NCBI RefSeq assembly: GCF_000002515.2
Contig: NC_006038.1
Location: 1 to 64,000 of the forward strand
DNA: 64,000 nt
Direction of reading: 5' to 3'
Origin: Kluyveromyces lactis
Lineage: Eukaryota > Ascomycota > Saccharomycetes > Saccharomycetales > Saccharomycetaceae
A program made the translations under genes and the position numbers. This document shows, in pieces, positions 44,588-55,371 of the stretch; the first letter of the stretch is position 1, and the number at the start of each line of letters is the position of its first letter. The notes beneath the pieces are model-generated. The model saw nothing but the letters and a program-made list of their open reading frames with translations, was not told the DNA's origin and ran no database searches.

Positions 44588-44818
44588 CCAAGCATATAGA
44601 TGTGTAACTTATATAATAAGATTAACCTTAGAATCAGCATGATAAGTCTTATTGTAGAAGTATTGTGCGGTATTATTAGCACGCGACTCAAAGTCTACGT
44701 TTTTTTTGCTGCATTTTATTGAAATTCGGTATGGTGTACGTTTTATATTCAACCCATAAGAACTTCGCTTATGATATTTCAGTGTAAAAAATATAAAATC
44801 AAATCTCTAGGAGTGGTT

Positions 44819-46279
44819 TCATTGCAATGGCGCATATAGTATCTGTGTTGCATATTTTCTTTTGTATCTAACGATGCTAGCAACACATAAAGTATTATGT
44901 TTAATAGAAGACGTTGCTAAATGATTAAGAACGACGTGGTTAGGAATTGGCAACGCACCTGAATTATTTTCACTACCTGGTTCAGCATTTTTGTTGTAAT
45001 TATTGAGAATAACATTCTCCAACTGAGGTGGAAGTTGTGGAGGAGTTAACCATGACATATTTTGTTGATTGTTCTGTTGCTGGTCTAATGTGAGATAATA
45101 CTGTTCCATCACCGAAGGATCTGTAAAGACAGCAGGGATATCCTGAGTATACTCATAATCGGTCTTTAGCTGTTGTTCCTCTTTGAAACGGGTGTATCCG
45201 TTTCCCATATCATCAGGGTCTTCTTCAATATGCAAAGCAAGCTGGGATCTGGCACTTAATTTGCCATCTTTACTTTGAGATGGTTGCCTTCTAACCTGTG
45301 ACTGGATGGTTTGATCGCGAATTTTCTGAGATTGAGAAACATTATCTGAGAGTTGTTGATTTTGCATATTTTGCTTTTGCTGTGTCTGTTGTTGGGCATC
45401 CAGTTCATAATTCATCATTTGCATCGACTCAGGTGGAACAATTTCAAGATAATTAACAAAATTACCCATCTGATCAGTTGCAGTGGGAAGAAAGTCGCTG
45501 AACCGGAGTTCATTATCAACGATGAATCTAAATCTGTGAGTACCGGGAGGTAATTGTAACTTGATATGGAAAACTCCAGGTTTGTCAGTAACAGGTACAA
45601 GGCCAATCATCTTACGCCAGCCAGTGAAGGAACCTGTTACATAGACCTTGGAACCGCCTTGTTGCCACGTTATCTCAACAGGAACCATGGTAGGTCTACG
45701 TTCAGGTACCGGTTGCGTCTGCTGATTAATAGCAGGGCCTGGATGTTGTACGTTCCCATCGTAATGATTTCCTGAAACTTTGTTGGCATGTTGTTCTTGA
45801 GAGTTGTTAGTGTATGCTGAATTTTGATGTCTTCCATCTTCGCTGTGTGAACTGGCAGCTGGCGAATCTGCTGAAAGCGAGGATGCAGATCCATCAGAGG
45901 GTCCTGTTATGATATTATTCACAACATCCTCATCCTCATCTTCATTGTCAGTGATGATTCTTCCGTCGTCGTAATTATTCTGGTGTTCAATGTGCTTATG
46001 CTGATTCGAAATATCATCGAAGTCGTCATTAAATATCAACGTGGATTTTCTGGATGAAAGCTGTGGTGTTAACTCATTTCTGTCATCAATGTTCATTTGT
46101 GATAGAGATTGGGTAAGGTTCGAGGATGCTCCTGGGGTTTCGACCTTATTTGAAGTGTCATCCTGTCTTTCATTCATAGCTTCATTGATGTCAACCATAG
46201 AGACATCTTTAACGTTCTGAGACATAGTTGATGGATGTTTGTGATGTGGTCTGTTGGAATGACTGGGTAAATTCCCCAT
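44819..46279 (-). CDS. FOG1: Snf1 kinase beta subunit (SIP2/GAL83 homologue)
   Basis: A 486-aa scaffold and targeting subunit of the Snf1/AMPK complex, described in K. lactis as FOG1, required for growth on non-fermentable and some fermentable carbon sources. The N-terminus MGNLPS has the Gly2 required for N-myristoylation. A long acidic, Gln/Asn-rich linker follows. The AMPK glycogen-binding domain spans about 200-280 (VEITWQQGGSKVYVTGSFTGW), and the ASC domain that contacts the kinase and gamma subunit fills about the last 100 residues, ending ATQILYAPLQ. It precedes a MIG-type repressor, itself a likely Snf1 target. Confidence 0.95.
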   Translation of the reverse strand: MGNLPSHSNRPHHKHPSTMSQNVKDVSMVDINEAMNERQDDTSNKVETPGASSNLTQSLSQMNIDDRNELTPQLSSRKSTLIFNDDFDDISNQHKHIEHQNNYDDGRIITDNEDEDEDVVNNIITGPSDGSASSLSADSPAASSHSEDGRHQNSAYTNNSQEQHANKVSGNHYDGNVQHPGPAINQQTQPVPERRPTMVPVEITWQQGGSKVYVTGSFTGWRKMIGLVPVTDKPGVFHIKLQLPPGTHRFRFIVDNELRFSDFLPTATDQMGNFVNYLEIVPPESMQMMNYELDAQQQTQQKQNMQNQQLSDNVSQSQKIRDQTIQSQVRRQPSQSKDGKLSARSQLALHIEEDPDDMGNGYTRFKEEQQLKTDYEYTQDIPAVFTDPSVMEQYYLTLDQQQNNQQNMSWLTPPQLPPQLENVILNNYNKNAEPGSENNSGALPIPNHVVLNHLATSSIKHNTLCVASIVRYKRKYATQILYAPLQ

Positions 46280-46735
46280 TAAGTTCTTCAGGTAGTCTCT
46301 TGGTACTTTTGAACGTTTTCCTCTATGCTACCTCCGCCAAATAGTTACCAAATGTGCCGTCGGTGCTACTTTATGCATTATTTGAACTTTCAGAAACAAT
46401 GTTGTTATCTGGGGATTTCGATATATATATATATATTATGTGTTTTCTTGATTGATCAATTTGCAGAAATTCGAAAAAGGACAAAATAAACAGATGGAAA
46501 CTTCGTTCACGTGACATGAAACAGAGGGTAAAGGACCTTATCGGTACGAAATCTATAGTGCCGAGAAAGGCACAGTTCTTCTCCATAGTTGGAAAGTCTA
46601 TCAATTCTATCTCATGATGAGAATTTGCATAAGTATATAAGGTTTATAAAAGTTCTCATCCTTCAACTAAGAGGGTATTTTGGAATAACTAACAATATTG
46701 TCTATCAACGTCATTGTTGAATTTATCTAGTGTTT
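46280..46735. promoter_or_regulatory. FOG1 upstream and MIG gene 3' region
   Basis: A 456-bp interval with an (AT)n run near 46421-46437 and a TTCACGTGACA box at 46507-46517 about 230 bp upstream of FOG1. One 77-codon minus frame is not supported. Confidence 0.45.
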
Positions 46736-47455
46736 TCAATTCTTAGGGTTGAGTAGTGATGATATAGATAAGTAGCTGCAGTTCTTTCTCTCCTCGAGGT
46801 TTGTATCGTGGGGTTGTAAGTCCTGTAATGAGTTGCTTTTTCGTATTGGGGTCATTCCTTGAAGTGCACTCAAGGCTGTTAACAGATTCTTGCTTGACAT
46901 GGTGTGTAGGTAGTGGTCTTCATGAGCACCTGATGACGAAGCTACCAGGTTTGGTGAGTTTGTTAGGCTACTTAGCCTCGACGAGCTCATGTCGCTGTGT
47001 TCCGTGAAAATAGTGTTCACCAAGCTGCTACTGGAATTCTGAGATATTGGAGCAAACTGGGCTGGTTTTTCCACGTCTAAGTACATTGAAGTTTGTAAAT
47101 GATATGGCACAGGGATCATAGCAGGTAGAGTTGGCTGTGGGGCTATAAGTTTATCGGTATTATTAACTGGAATACCCTGTTCATTCATTTGAGCTAGATT
47201 TACCTGACTGGATGATCTGGATTTAGGTCTAATGGTTCTTGGCTTTCTTTTTCTTGATTTGAAATGTGTTTTGATGTGTCTCTTTAATTCGTCATTTCGG
47301 CTAAATCGCTTGGGACAACCAGGAACCGTGCATGCGAAAGGCTTTTCTCCTGTGTGTGTTCGTATATGCCTTGTCTTGTGTTCCAACCTATGGAATCTGT
47401 TCCCACAAATTTCACATAAATATGGTCTGTCGTTGCACTCTTTTGGTGTTGACAT
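46736..47455 (-). CDS. C2H2 zinc-finger repressor, MIG2/MIG3 type
   Basis: A 239-aa DNA-binding protein with two C2H2 fingers at residues about 14-66, joined by the linker HTGEKPF. The first finger has the HRLEHKTRH contact helix and the second SRNDELKRH, the Mig-family pair that recognises GGGG-type sites. The rest is Ser/Asn-rich with a basic stretch just after the fingers. Position between the Snf1 beta subunit and SMB1 matches YER028C (MIG3) and, on the other duplicate, YGL209W (MIG2), so it is the pre-duplication orthologue of both. It is notably shorter than those proteins (near 390 aa from memory). Expected role: glucose-dependent repression. Confidence 0.88.
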   Translation of the reverse strand: MSTPKECNDRPYLCEICGNRFHRLEHKTRHIRTHTGEKPFACTVPGCPKRFSRNDELKRHIKTHFKSRKRKPRTIRPKSRSSSQVNLAQMNEQGIPVNNTDKLIAPQPTLPAMIPVPYHLQTSMYLDVEKPAQFAPISQNSSSSLVNTIFTEHSDMSSSRLSSLTNSPNLVASSSGAHEDHYLHTMSSKNLLTALSALQGMTPIRKSNSLQDLQPHDTNLEERKNCSYLSISSLLNPKN

Positions 47456-48522
47456 GTTAATTTGTTTGTTATGTTTTGTGATTTATTGTTATTTTGGACT
47501 TTATTGGTGGATATTGTATCGTATAACTGGCTAGTAGTTCACTCTGTGATGGATCTTCTCTTTCCTGATAAGGCTTTTGAAAGGATTATGTTTCACATTT
47601 AAGTTAATAGGAACTAAACGATTCAGGAAAGAGACGAAAGAAAGATAGTGGGGGGAAGACATGACAAATCGTGGTAACTACCCATATATATATATGTATG
47701 TATATTTAAGTACACGGTGTATTATGATGATGATGATGATTACGGTGCTTTGGTAAGTTAAAGTGGGTTGGATTTCCACCATCTTACGACAAAGACTGAA
47801 CAGCTGGACAATTAGAAATTAATGACGAGACTCTATGAAAGCAACGGAGCTTGAATTTGCACAAAGATTTTTTTTTTATTCAGGTAGATTACTCCAGGGA
47901 GAATAATTTTTCCGAAACAATCAATGGTAATTTCTGGGGGAAATTAGTGGAAGCCTCACACGGAAAATCTCGAAGTGGTTTTTCCGGGATGCTTGAACAA
48001 TCAGTAGGACTATTTCTCCGGATTCCTATAAAAAAAACACACACTCATGATATCGTGGCATGCGATATATTTGTTGTTTTTGCGAAACTTGCAAACTCTA
48101 ATTCTTGCCCGTTCTCAGCTGAGAGATATTCCGCACCATGATTGTCCAGTTGGAAGCCATATTTAACACATAACATTTCTTTTGTCCGCAGGGCTATGGT
48201 GGGGTCATGGGGTATATCTGGAGGTTTCGTATAGGCATTTGGTGGGGTGGTTGAAAAGGGAATGAGGTGGATAATCATATTTCGCACAGGCTTTTAACGT
48301 TGCGCAGTACAGGGATATCATTACACTGGATAAAGCTAGATAAATTCTATATCTTCTTGTTCTAGTCGTTACAGTGGGATATCCAAAGTCCTCTGCGTGT
48401 ACGTAAGAGGTAACTAAAGACATATCTATCAACATGTCTCGGATAATTATAGCTAAGATCGGTGATCGTAGCACCAAAACAATTTTTTTTATATCAATAA
48501 GTATGACAAGTTGTTCGCTGGT
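47456..48522. other. MIG-gene promoter and SMB1 3' region
   Basis: A 1.07-kb interval. It contains a TATATATATATGTATGTATAT run near 47690-47705 (quoted in part), an ATG trinucleotide run near 47725-47740 and A/T-rich sequence. Frames of 80-96 codons overlap on both strands without recognisable products. Its length would suit a heavily regulated repressor gene. Confidence 0.4.
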
Positions 48523-49098
48523 TTAGTTTCTTTTTTTGAAGCCTGGAGGGGCTTGGAACCGGCTGGGGCGTACCTGACTATTAGAATTAAACCTACTGGG
48601 AGCTCCAGAATTCGTATTGATAGGTTTATGACTTGGCTTCGTAACTCTATTTGAACTTTCTGAGTTAGTTGAAGTTATATTAGATCCATTCGTTCCAACG
48701 TTCATCTTGTTAGAAGTCTTCCCTTGACGAGCCTTTTTCGCATTATCTAATTTTTTTGCATTCTTCTTCTGGACTTCGATTCGTTCCTTCTTAGAGAGTT
48801 GGGGAGGTGACTCAACCGAGGTACTCAACACATGCTCACCCCGTAAAATTATTAGTCCAAAAGTCCTTCTTTCGACTTGCACATTGCTTGACAAGTTTCC
48901 TCCACTTTTAAGTACTTCTATGATTTGTTTATGAGGCATGCGTTCCTCTACACAATCTCCCATTACAAGGTTCATATATGCATCAAAAGCCATAAGTTGG
49001 CCAATATAAACCCTTCCGTCATGGGTAGCGACTCGTATTCTATAATCTATCAAATCTGATAGCTTCGTTTCCTTCTTTTTAACTTCAACTTGCGACAT
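48523..49098 (-). CDS. SMB1: Spliceosomal Sm protein B
   Basis: A 191-aa core component of the Sm ring on U1, U2, U4 and U5 snRNPs. The Sm fold is visible in two parts: Sm1 (residues about 10-50, VATHDGRVYIGQLMAFDAYMN) and Sm2 (about 70-95, ending FGLIILRGEHV). The C-terminal tail is basic and Ser/Asn-rich and ends in RPSRFQAPPGFKKRN, short compared with metazoan SmB. Position and direction match YER029C. Confidence 0.95.
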   Translation of the reverse strand: MSQVEVKKKETKLSDLIDYRIRVATHDGRVYIGQLMAFDAYMNLVMGDCVEERMPHKQIIEVLKSGGNLSSNVQVERRTFGLIILRGEHVLSTSVESPPQLSKKERIEVQKKNAKKLDNAKKARQGKTSNKMNVGTNGSNITSTNSESSNRVTKPSHKPINTNSGAPSRFNSNSQVRPSRFQAPPGFKKRN

Positions 49099-49534
49099 CG
49101 TCCTTGTATCTTTTGTATGATATGCTTAGAGATATAACTATTCTTCTTGGTGAACAAAGAAAGTGAAAAAGACTGTAAACTCGATTGTAAGAGGTATCCT
49201 TATATCATGCACAAAAAAGCGGTCCGTAGCAGTGATTCTTTATAGGACCAACGCAAGTTACTCATTGATCGTGAAACTAGTTAATGTTTTAATTTTCGAT
49301 ACAACATGATAGTTAGAATTCATCCACTATGCGGCTATGAAAAAAAATGATCACGTGGAAAATTATGTTTCTTTGGGATTTGAGATAATATGAATTATAT
49401 TTGGTTCGCAAGATGCGAAAAGGAAACAAATACTGGTAAGCATCTTTAGATCAAAAAAAGCATTGCGTGAGCCTAGGTCGTACTCCTCGAACATCAGCAC
49501 ACTAATCATATCAACAGATACAAAGTTTGCAAAT
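49099..49534. promoter_or_regulatory. SMB1-CHZ1 divergent promoter region
   Basis: A 436-bp divergent interval, AT-rich, with a TCACGTGG box near 49350. The longest frame for CHZ1 would begin inside it at 49463, but that 24-residue extension is poorly supported. Confidence 0.45.
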
Positions 49535-50053
49535 ATGGCTGAAGAAATTAAGGATAAGCAAGAATTTCAAATAGGTGCAGAAGAGCCTGACTCTTCCAAC
49601 GTTGCTTCACAAGCTAAAAGAAGTGCTGAAAGTGAGCTTGCTTCTACCGCTGATGCCAACGATAAGAAATCTAAAAAGAAGAGAAGAAGAAGAAACTATG
49701 ATGATTTGGATGAAAAAATTGCTCAAGAAGACAAGGCATCTGCTACTTCTGGTGCTAACAAGGAAGAAGATAGTGAAAGTGAAGTCGATGACGAAAAATT
49801 AGATCAAATGATGGTAAAAGAAGATGAAGAAGAAGACGACCTTTCAGAAATCGATAGTTCCAATATTATAACTACTGGTAGGAGAACTCGTGGTAAGATT
49901 ATTGATTATAAAAAGACTGCCGAGAAATTGGAAAAAAATGGTGAGGTTGGCAAGGATGATGATGATGATGAAGACGATGAAGAAAATGACGAAGAGTTCA
50001 AGGATCCAGCTGCTCCTGCCCCTGCCCCTGCTAGTCCGACTGAACCCAAATAG
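49535..50053 (+). CDS. CHZ1: Histone H2A.Z-H2B chaperone Chz1
   Basis: A 172-aa, highly charged and probably disordered nuclear chaperone that delivers H2A.Z-H2B dimers for SWR1-dependent exchange. The conserved CHZ motif is at about residues 107-130 (SSNIITTGRRTRGKIIDYKK), flanked by acidic runs on both sides (EDEEEDDLSE, DDDDDEDDEEND). The tail is Ala/Pro-rich. The ATG at 49535 (MAEEIKDK) was chosen over one 24 codons upstream because the extension has 5'-leader composition and family members start near this point. It corresponds to YER030W in order and orientation. Confidence 0.9.
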   Translation: MAEEIKDKQEFQIGAEEPDSSNVASQAKRSAESELASTADANDKKSKKKRRRRNYDDLDEKIAQEDKASATSGANKEEDSESEVDDEKLDQMMVKEDEEEDDLSEIDSSNIITTGRRTRGKIIDYKKTAEKLEKNGEVGKDDDDDEDDEENDEEFKDPAAPAPAPASPTEPK

Positions 50054-50392
50054 AAATTTGAATTAAAAATTTACTCAAGCGCATATAAAAGTTTGTAGTT
50101 TCACTAAATCTCCATGTTTGACATTATGGTAGTGTTTCATTTAAAAGAACAATGGATACGACGCAATGAACTGAGAAGGTATTTTGCAGTTAAGAAGTTT
50201 CAGGATGTCCTTCCAAACAGCTAGTATTTGCATAATTATGGCAGTCAATGTTATATACATAAAACAAGTGTCTAACTTAATCGGGATAAATGTCCCAGTC
50301 GATGATAATTCTGCTTCCCTTTTTCTTTCCGGGGCTTATACTTTCTATATAAACACCCTATAAGGAATGACCATAATACACGTTTAGAATTC
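50054..50392. other. CHZ1-YPT31 convergent region
   Basis: A 339-bp AT-rich interval between two converging genes. No gene or RNA element is evident. Confidence 0.45.
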
Positions 50393-51462
50393 CTAACAGC
50401 AGTTGTTTGTACTCTTTTTGTGTTTTTCGTTTGGTGCCGGTGTCAAAGAGATCGTAGGTCCCTTTGGAGCGTTGGCATTGTTTCCTGAGGCGTCATTCAA
50501 GTCTAGTTGATTTTTGGAAATCATTTGGTAGATAGCAGTAATCAATGCTCTGAACGCTTCGTCAACATTGTCAGCATTCAATGCACTAGTTTCCGTGAAA
50601 AGAAGTTGATTTTCTTGAGCATAATTCCTAGCCTCATCTGTTGGAACCGCACGTTTATGATCCAAATCAGATTTATTACCAATGAGTCCAACAGCGACAT
50701 TTTCATCGGCATTTTGTTTCAATTCAGCCAACCAGTGGTTACAATTTTCGTAGGAACTTGATTTAGTGATATCATAAACTATTAAAGCGCCAACTGCCGC
50801 CCTGTAGTATGCTGTGGTGATTGCGCGGTAACGTTCTTGGCCAGCAGTATCCCAAATTTGGGCCTTTATCTTTTTACCTTCCACTTCAATGGTCCTTGTA
50901 GCAAACTCTACACCGATAGTAGTCTTTGAATCAAGGTTAAATTCATTAGCTGTGAATCGCGATAGCAAATTGGATTTACCAACTCCAGAATCTCCAATTA
51001 GCACGACTGTTAATAAGATAATCGTATCCAGCAAACCACAATAATACGGTTTTTTGATATAATTTTCGGGTTAGTAAAACAACTGCTCATTTTAGAAGCA
51101 TAAGATTATTACCACCACCCTTGGTGTTAACAAAATTTCGCATGTGCGATGAACAAAGTATAACCACTGAATTAAGATTAAAAGACTCAACTGAATTAAG
51201 AGGAGGGACGGGACCCTGGAGATCCCCTGTTGACGGAACATGCCACCGAAACGTTTTGGTTTTAGGCTTCGAAGCAGTTGAAATAACGCTCTGCACACTC
51301 CATCATTGGAGGTAAGTGATAGGGCATCACTGCCTCCCCTCCTATTATATAATTCAATTAGCTGATAACTAATCTTTCTCAAAGCGCTAGCACTTGTTCA
51401 ACAAATTAAAACATACTCTTAAACAAAAAGTCATAGTCGTATCCGTAATCTTCTCCCTGCAT
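50393..51462 (-). CDS. YPT31: Rab11-type GTPase Ypt31/Ypt32, two exons
   Basis: Built from exon 1 (51417-51462, 46 nt) and exon 2 (50393-51006), giving 219 aa. Exon 1 encodes [15 protein letters not shown] plus the first base of Ile16, matching the start of S. cerevisiae Ypt31. Splice signals are ideal: GTATGT at the 5' site, TACTAAC at 51070-51076 and AG at 51007-51008. GTPase motifs are GDSGVGKS (20-27), the switch region STIGVEF-like TTIGVEF, WDTAGQE, NKSD and ETSAL. The C-terminal NNCC carries two geranylgeranylation cysteines. The protein controls trans-Golgi exit and recycling to the plasma membrane. The unspliced frame starting MLDTII is an artefact of reading from the intron. Confidence 0.96.
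51007..51416 (-). other. Spliceosomal intron of YPT31, 410 nt
   Basis: Bounded by GTATGT (51411-51416) and a 3' AG (51007-51008), with a consensus TACTAAC branch site at 51070-51076, about 62 nt from the 3' splice site. From memory the S. cerevisiae YPT31 and YPT32 genes lack introns. No snoRNA box C/D or H/ACA pair was recognised inside. Confidence 0.92.
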
Positions 51463-52710
51463 GTTGAAATTTCGTCTTGATCGTTTCTTGCTCTTCTATA
51501 GTTACCTAATTAGGTATCGTGATAAATTTGGTTAACCAGATGATCTTCCTCTTGTGATTCTCCACAAAGCACGTTATAATCTTTACCTGTAAGAACACTT
51601 CAATATATTCAAACGACAAAATAAACCAAACTTGGCACAGTATTTATAAGATTTGATAACGTTTCTTGAAATTTATAAGTTCGACAGACGTGTAAACAAC
51701 GCTTGAACACTATCTTAAACCCCTGTGTTTACCACAATCCCTCTTTGACATTACTCTTTGATATGAATTATATATTTTGAAAATTTCGATTATCCAAGGA
51801 ACAGAAGAGTATTTACTTTTTTTATCTCACTTCAGTATTTTTACGCTAGTGAGTAGTGCATAGCTCTGAGATTAGCATGCCTTGCTAAAGTTCTTGAAAG
51901 AGGTGAACTAGTTTTACACTACGATTTGGAATGACAAATGAGTTAAAAGTAGAAGGTACAAAGAACAACCCATCATCAAGACGAAAGCAAGATGAGTTCC
52001 ATTATTTGAAGAGTCTAGTGCATTTTATTTTTTTTTATATATGCAACTGTCTCCTACTTTTGTGACTTAGAACAGGCTGTTCACTATGATAAATTGTGTT
52101 ACACTTTTCTAAGTCCTTAGTCACATTATACGGTTATTGATCACGTGGTTTTATAAAAAGGCATTCCCTCCATCCCTCCTCGCAGTTTTCTTTCCAACCC
52201 GAAATAGATCCCCATTTTCCCCTCGATGCTCTGTTTCGAGACCCATTTGATGAAGTATTATATAATAACGATTCCCAATTTGGCAAAAAGGTAAACATAC
52301 CGGATGGGAAAAAAAACACATCTACATCACATAGCCATGTACCGAGAAAGTCTCTACATATGCTTTGAAACATATGGAACTGTGAGGGACGTTCTTCTTA
52401 TTTAAAATATCTTCATCAAAAACTACCTCGTAGCAAGGGTCTTTGGTTTTTAAGTGGCTACGTTTATTAAACGTTTAGGTACCAGAATAGCAGACTCAGT
52501 CGTCCAAGCATCACCACGAACTCTTCAGAGTTGGTAGACAGTAGTAGGAAAGAGAGTGTGTGTTTTATTCTGCGCATTTGAGACCCGGTCTTTAGGCGAG
52601 ACTGCACGAAGTTTACAATCGTGGCAGTGTGGTATATTAACAGAAGATACACAAGGCAATTGAAGCGAAACGAGACAGGTATAAAGCAAACGAAAAACTA
52701 GTTGCATTAG
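51463..52710. promoter_or_regulatory. YPT31-FIR1 divergent promoter region
   Basis: A 1.25-kb divergent interval. A GATCACGTGG box lies at 52139-52148. T-rich tracts occur near 52025-52040. Overlapping minus frames of 60-80 codons around 52130-52760 show no recognisable product. No RNA gene was identified. Confidence 0.45.
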
Positions 52711-55278
52711 ATGTCCTACTTCAGTACACCGACTAAACAGTCGAAATCTACGTACAGTCCACAATCATGCTTGAAACAACAAGATATGAACAGTTCTTTT
52801 CAGAAATCACACAAACCCTGCTCTTCGCAAGTGCGGTTCTCACTCCCAGTAGAAGAAAGATCAAGCGACATTGATACAACTATTGATAATGATGAAGAAA
52901 ACCATCCTAATAGTCACTTTGGACATGAGAAAAATCCTCACTTCCTAGATTCAGACAAATCTCATACAAGAATGAGTTGTTCAAGGTCAGAGTCTCCTAG
53001 CAAAATTGTGTATCCGGCATCGTTAAACATGCATGAGGAAATGCCCACGTTTGTTGATTATTCCAAGAAAGTTAACGTTCCTGTGCCGAAAGAAATATGG
53101 GATCATCATAATAGGTATCAAAGTATGAGCACAATGGACCATTCTGGTAGTATCCATGCCACTCCTGATGGATCTCCGCGTAAATCCCACTCAAGAAACA
53201 ATTCGATACAATCTATAATCGTGGAAACTATCGAAACCTACAATCCAAGATCCGGTAACAATTGTACCTTGGACTTTCAAGAGAGACCAATTTTGCTGCC
53301 AAACGAAAACACTGCATCGGAACTGTACATTAGATCAGATTCGCCGATGAATAAATACGAAGTACCCATTCCATTACAAATCCACTTACCGCCATATCTT
53401 TCTCCTGATAATAAGAATAAGAGGAGAAATAGCTTGGTGTTCGATGGTGATGGTTACTCCGTGTATTTGGGAGATGGCGACTCGGATGCTTCAAGTTCTT
53501 CAGATACGCAGGATTATTTGCAGAATTATGTGGAAGAAAGTGATGTATCTATTCCTTCGGCAGATAATAACTTGTCTTTCAATGTTAGTGATGATGATGT
53601 TGATGCTAAGTTAGGTATTGATGAAGATGCCAATGTTGACTTAAAGAAACAAGTCCGGAACTTGAAGAAGAGTTCAACACATCACTCAAAACCAGCGTTA
53701 AATAAAACATTACCTGAAATTGAGATCCAAAACCCGGAAGCTAAGTTAGTCAAAAGTAATGCATTAAAAATCCTTGCAACGCCGACGAAAGAAATTACCA
53801 TTCCAGCAATTGAAGACATACCTAGACCAACTACAAAGAACGGAACATTGGCATTCTTTAATAGCTTTACGGAATCTAAAGAGCAGATATCGTCGAAGAA
53901 CTCGGAATGTCCCGCAAAGAATGAACCGAATCTGAATTTCAAATTTCCTCCAAACTCTGAAGTTCCAAATGATGATAATAACTTTTTAAAGACTTCTGCG
54001 GACCCTTCGAATGCAGACATAGAAAGAAGAAGGCAAATGCTGCGGCAGAATATGGGCCCTCGATCTCATGCCCATAAAAGGTCGAGAAGTATTCATAATG
54101 GGACAGACATGTTTGTGACAATGTCTCCCGTGAATGACATACACACTCAGGAAGAAAGCAGTCCGCCAGCTCCTAAAATACCCCAAAGATCTCCTCTAAG
54201 ACCTAGCAGCATGTTGAGCCTGCGTACTGAGTACCCTGGAAGTGAAACAGCCACTGTGGCGATAAATTCTAGAAATAAAACCCTTAGTATTGACGAAACC
54301 CCAGGTGATAAAAGTGTGGAAGAAGTTTACGACATTTCTTCAGTATACAGTTCTGAAGATGACCAACAATTTAGTTTCATGAATAGCGCTGAGGCACTAC
54401 CCAAGGTTACTGTCGATGAACAATCTCAAGATGACGAAGTACCCTCTAAAGCTACTCCGATCGCCATTATCGTAGAGAAAAATGCCGAACAGGGCCGTGT
54501 AAATTCCAGCTCACCAATCCCACCAAAACCGTTGTCCACCATCCACTCATTTGCAACTAATATTGAGACATCTTTGGAGATTCCAACTAGTAGGATAATG
54601 GCAGAAGCACTAAAAGATATTAGCAGAAACAGATCTCTCCTGGATCCAGCTACTAGACTTTCAAATAATACAAAAACAAACAGTCAGTCATCGTATGAAT
54701 CAGAGGTATCACATAGATCGTATTCCAGTATTGCAACTACTGTCACTGAACCTGCGTTAACGGAAACAACTGGTAAAAAATCTGATCAGTATAAGTTGCC
54801 GAATATATGGCAGGCAAAGTCCTCTAAGGCTCCAGAGACCCGCCCATCATGTTATTCTAATGACAAACTACGTGCAAGTGACAGCAACAAACTTCAAGAT
54901 TTCCACAGCCACTACAATCTAGATAAAGACTACACCATACTTGAAAATCACGGTGGCAAAATGGTGGAGGTTATAGTGTTGGATCCTCCTGAAGATGATG
55001 CAAAAAACCACTCCTTAAGCTTCGCAAGTCCTCGATCTCAAAGAAAATCGGCAGAAATTGCTGATTTATGCGAACAGACAGCAGAAGAACTCAAGGGCTT
55101 AATACTTGAGCTAACTTCAAACAATAAAAAGGAACCGGGAACTATATCTAAGTCAAAATCCTTGCCACCACTCCCACGACCTTTGCTCAATGGACAAAAG
55201 AATGCACTGCGCCATAATAAAATGTCTCCTGAAAAGCAGAGAAGATATATGGAGAGAATACAGGGGATACAACACTAA
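52711..55278 (+). CDS. FIR1: FIR1 homologue (mRNA 3'-processing / septation-checkpoint factor)
   Basis: An 855-aa Ser/Asn/Pro-rich, mostly disordered protein assigned largely by position: it occupies the place of YER032W between YPT31 and ZRG8 in the same orientation, and has similar length and composition. Visible conserved-looking islands include SSQVRFSLPVEER near the N-terminus, the SRSHSI-like phosphosite region around residue 165, and a C-terminal segment KMVEVIVLDPPEDD followed by ADLCEQTAEELKGLILEL and RRYMERIQGI. S. cerevisiae Fir1 binds Ref2 and restrains premature septation. Several SP/TP sites suggest kinase regulation. Confidence 0.82.
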   Translation: MSYFSTPTKQSKSTYSPQSCLKQQDMNSSFQKSHKPCSSQVRFSLPVEERSSDIDTTIDNDEENHPNSHFGHEKNPHFLDSDKSHTRMSCSRSESPSKIVYPASLNMHEEMPTFVDYSKKVNVPVPKEIWDHHNRYQSMSTMDHSGSIHATPDGSPRKSHSRNNSIQSIIVETIETYNPRSGNNCTLDFQERPILLPNENTASELYIRSDSPMNKYEVPIPLQIHLPPYLSPDNKNKRRNSLVFDGDGYSVYLGDGDSDASSSSDTQDYLQNYVEESDVSIPSADNNLSFNVSDDDVDAKLGIDEDANVDLKKQVRNLKKSSTHHSKPALNKTLPEIEIQNPEAKLVKSNALKILATPTKEITIPAIEDIPRPTTKNGTLAFFNSFTESKEQISSKNSECPAKNEPNLNFKFPPNSEVPNDDNNFLKTSADPSNADIERRRQMLRQNMGPRSHAHKRSRSIHNGTDMFVTMSPVNDIHTQEESSPPAPKIPQRSPLRPSSMLSLRTEYPGSETATVAINSRNKTLSIDETPGDKSVEEVYDISSVYSSEDDQQFSFMNSAEALPKVTVDEQSQDDEVPSKATPIAIIVEKNAEQGRVNSSSPIPPKPLSTIHSFATNIETSLEIPTSRIMAEALKDISRNRSLLDPATRLSNNTKTNSQSSYESEVSHRSYSSIATTVTEPALTETTGKKSDQYKLPNIWQAKSSKAPETRPSCYSNDKLRASDSNKLQDFHSHYNLDKDYTILENHGGKMVEVIVLDPPEDDAKNHSLSFASPRSQRKSAEIADLCEQTAEELKGLILELTSNNKKEPGTISKSKSLPPLPRPLLNGQKNALRHNKMSPEKQRRYMERIQGIQH

Positions 55279-55371
55279 CACAATAACATATATATTATTC
55301 TAGTTAGTTAATATCCGGCTATGAGATGGTACGGTATGTAATATTACAGATTGTCTTTTTAAATGTCCTGT

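Noticed and set aside
47900-47925. Possible centromere CDEIII-like TTTTTCCGAAAC word
   Set aside because: No CACGTG-type CDEI and no 160-bp AT-rich CDEII lie at the required distance, and a centromere is not expected near the chromosome end.
49463-49534. 24-codon N-terminal extension of CHZ1
   Set aside because: The extension has leader-like composition and no family match, while MAEEIKDK begins the expected acidic chaperone.
50393-51034. YPT31 as a single exon starting MLDTII
   Set aside because: That start lies inside the intron; the spliced product with exon 1 at 51417-51462 restores the conserved Ypt31 N-terminus with ideal splice signals.
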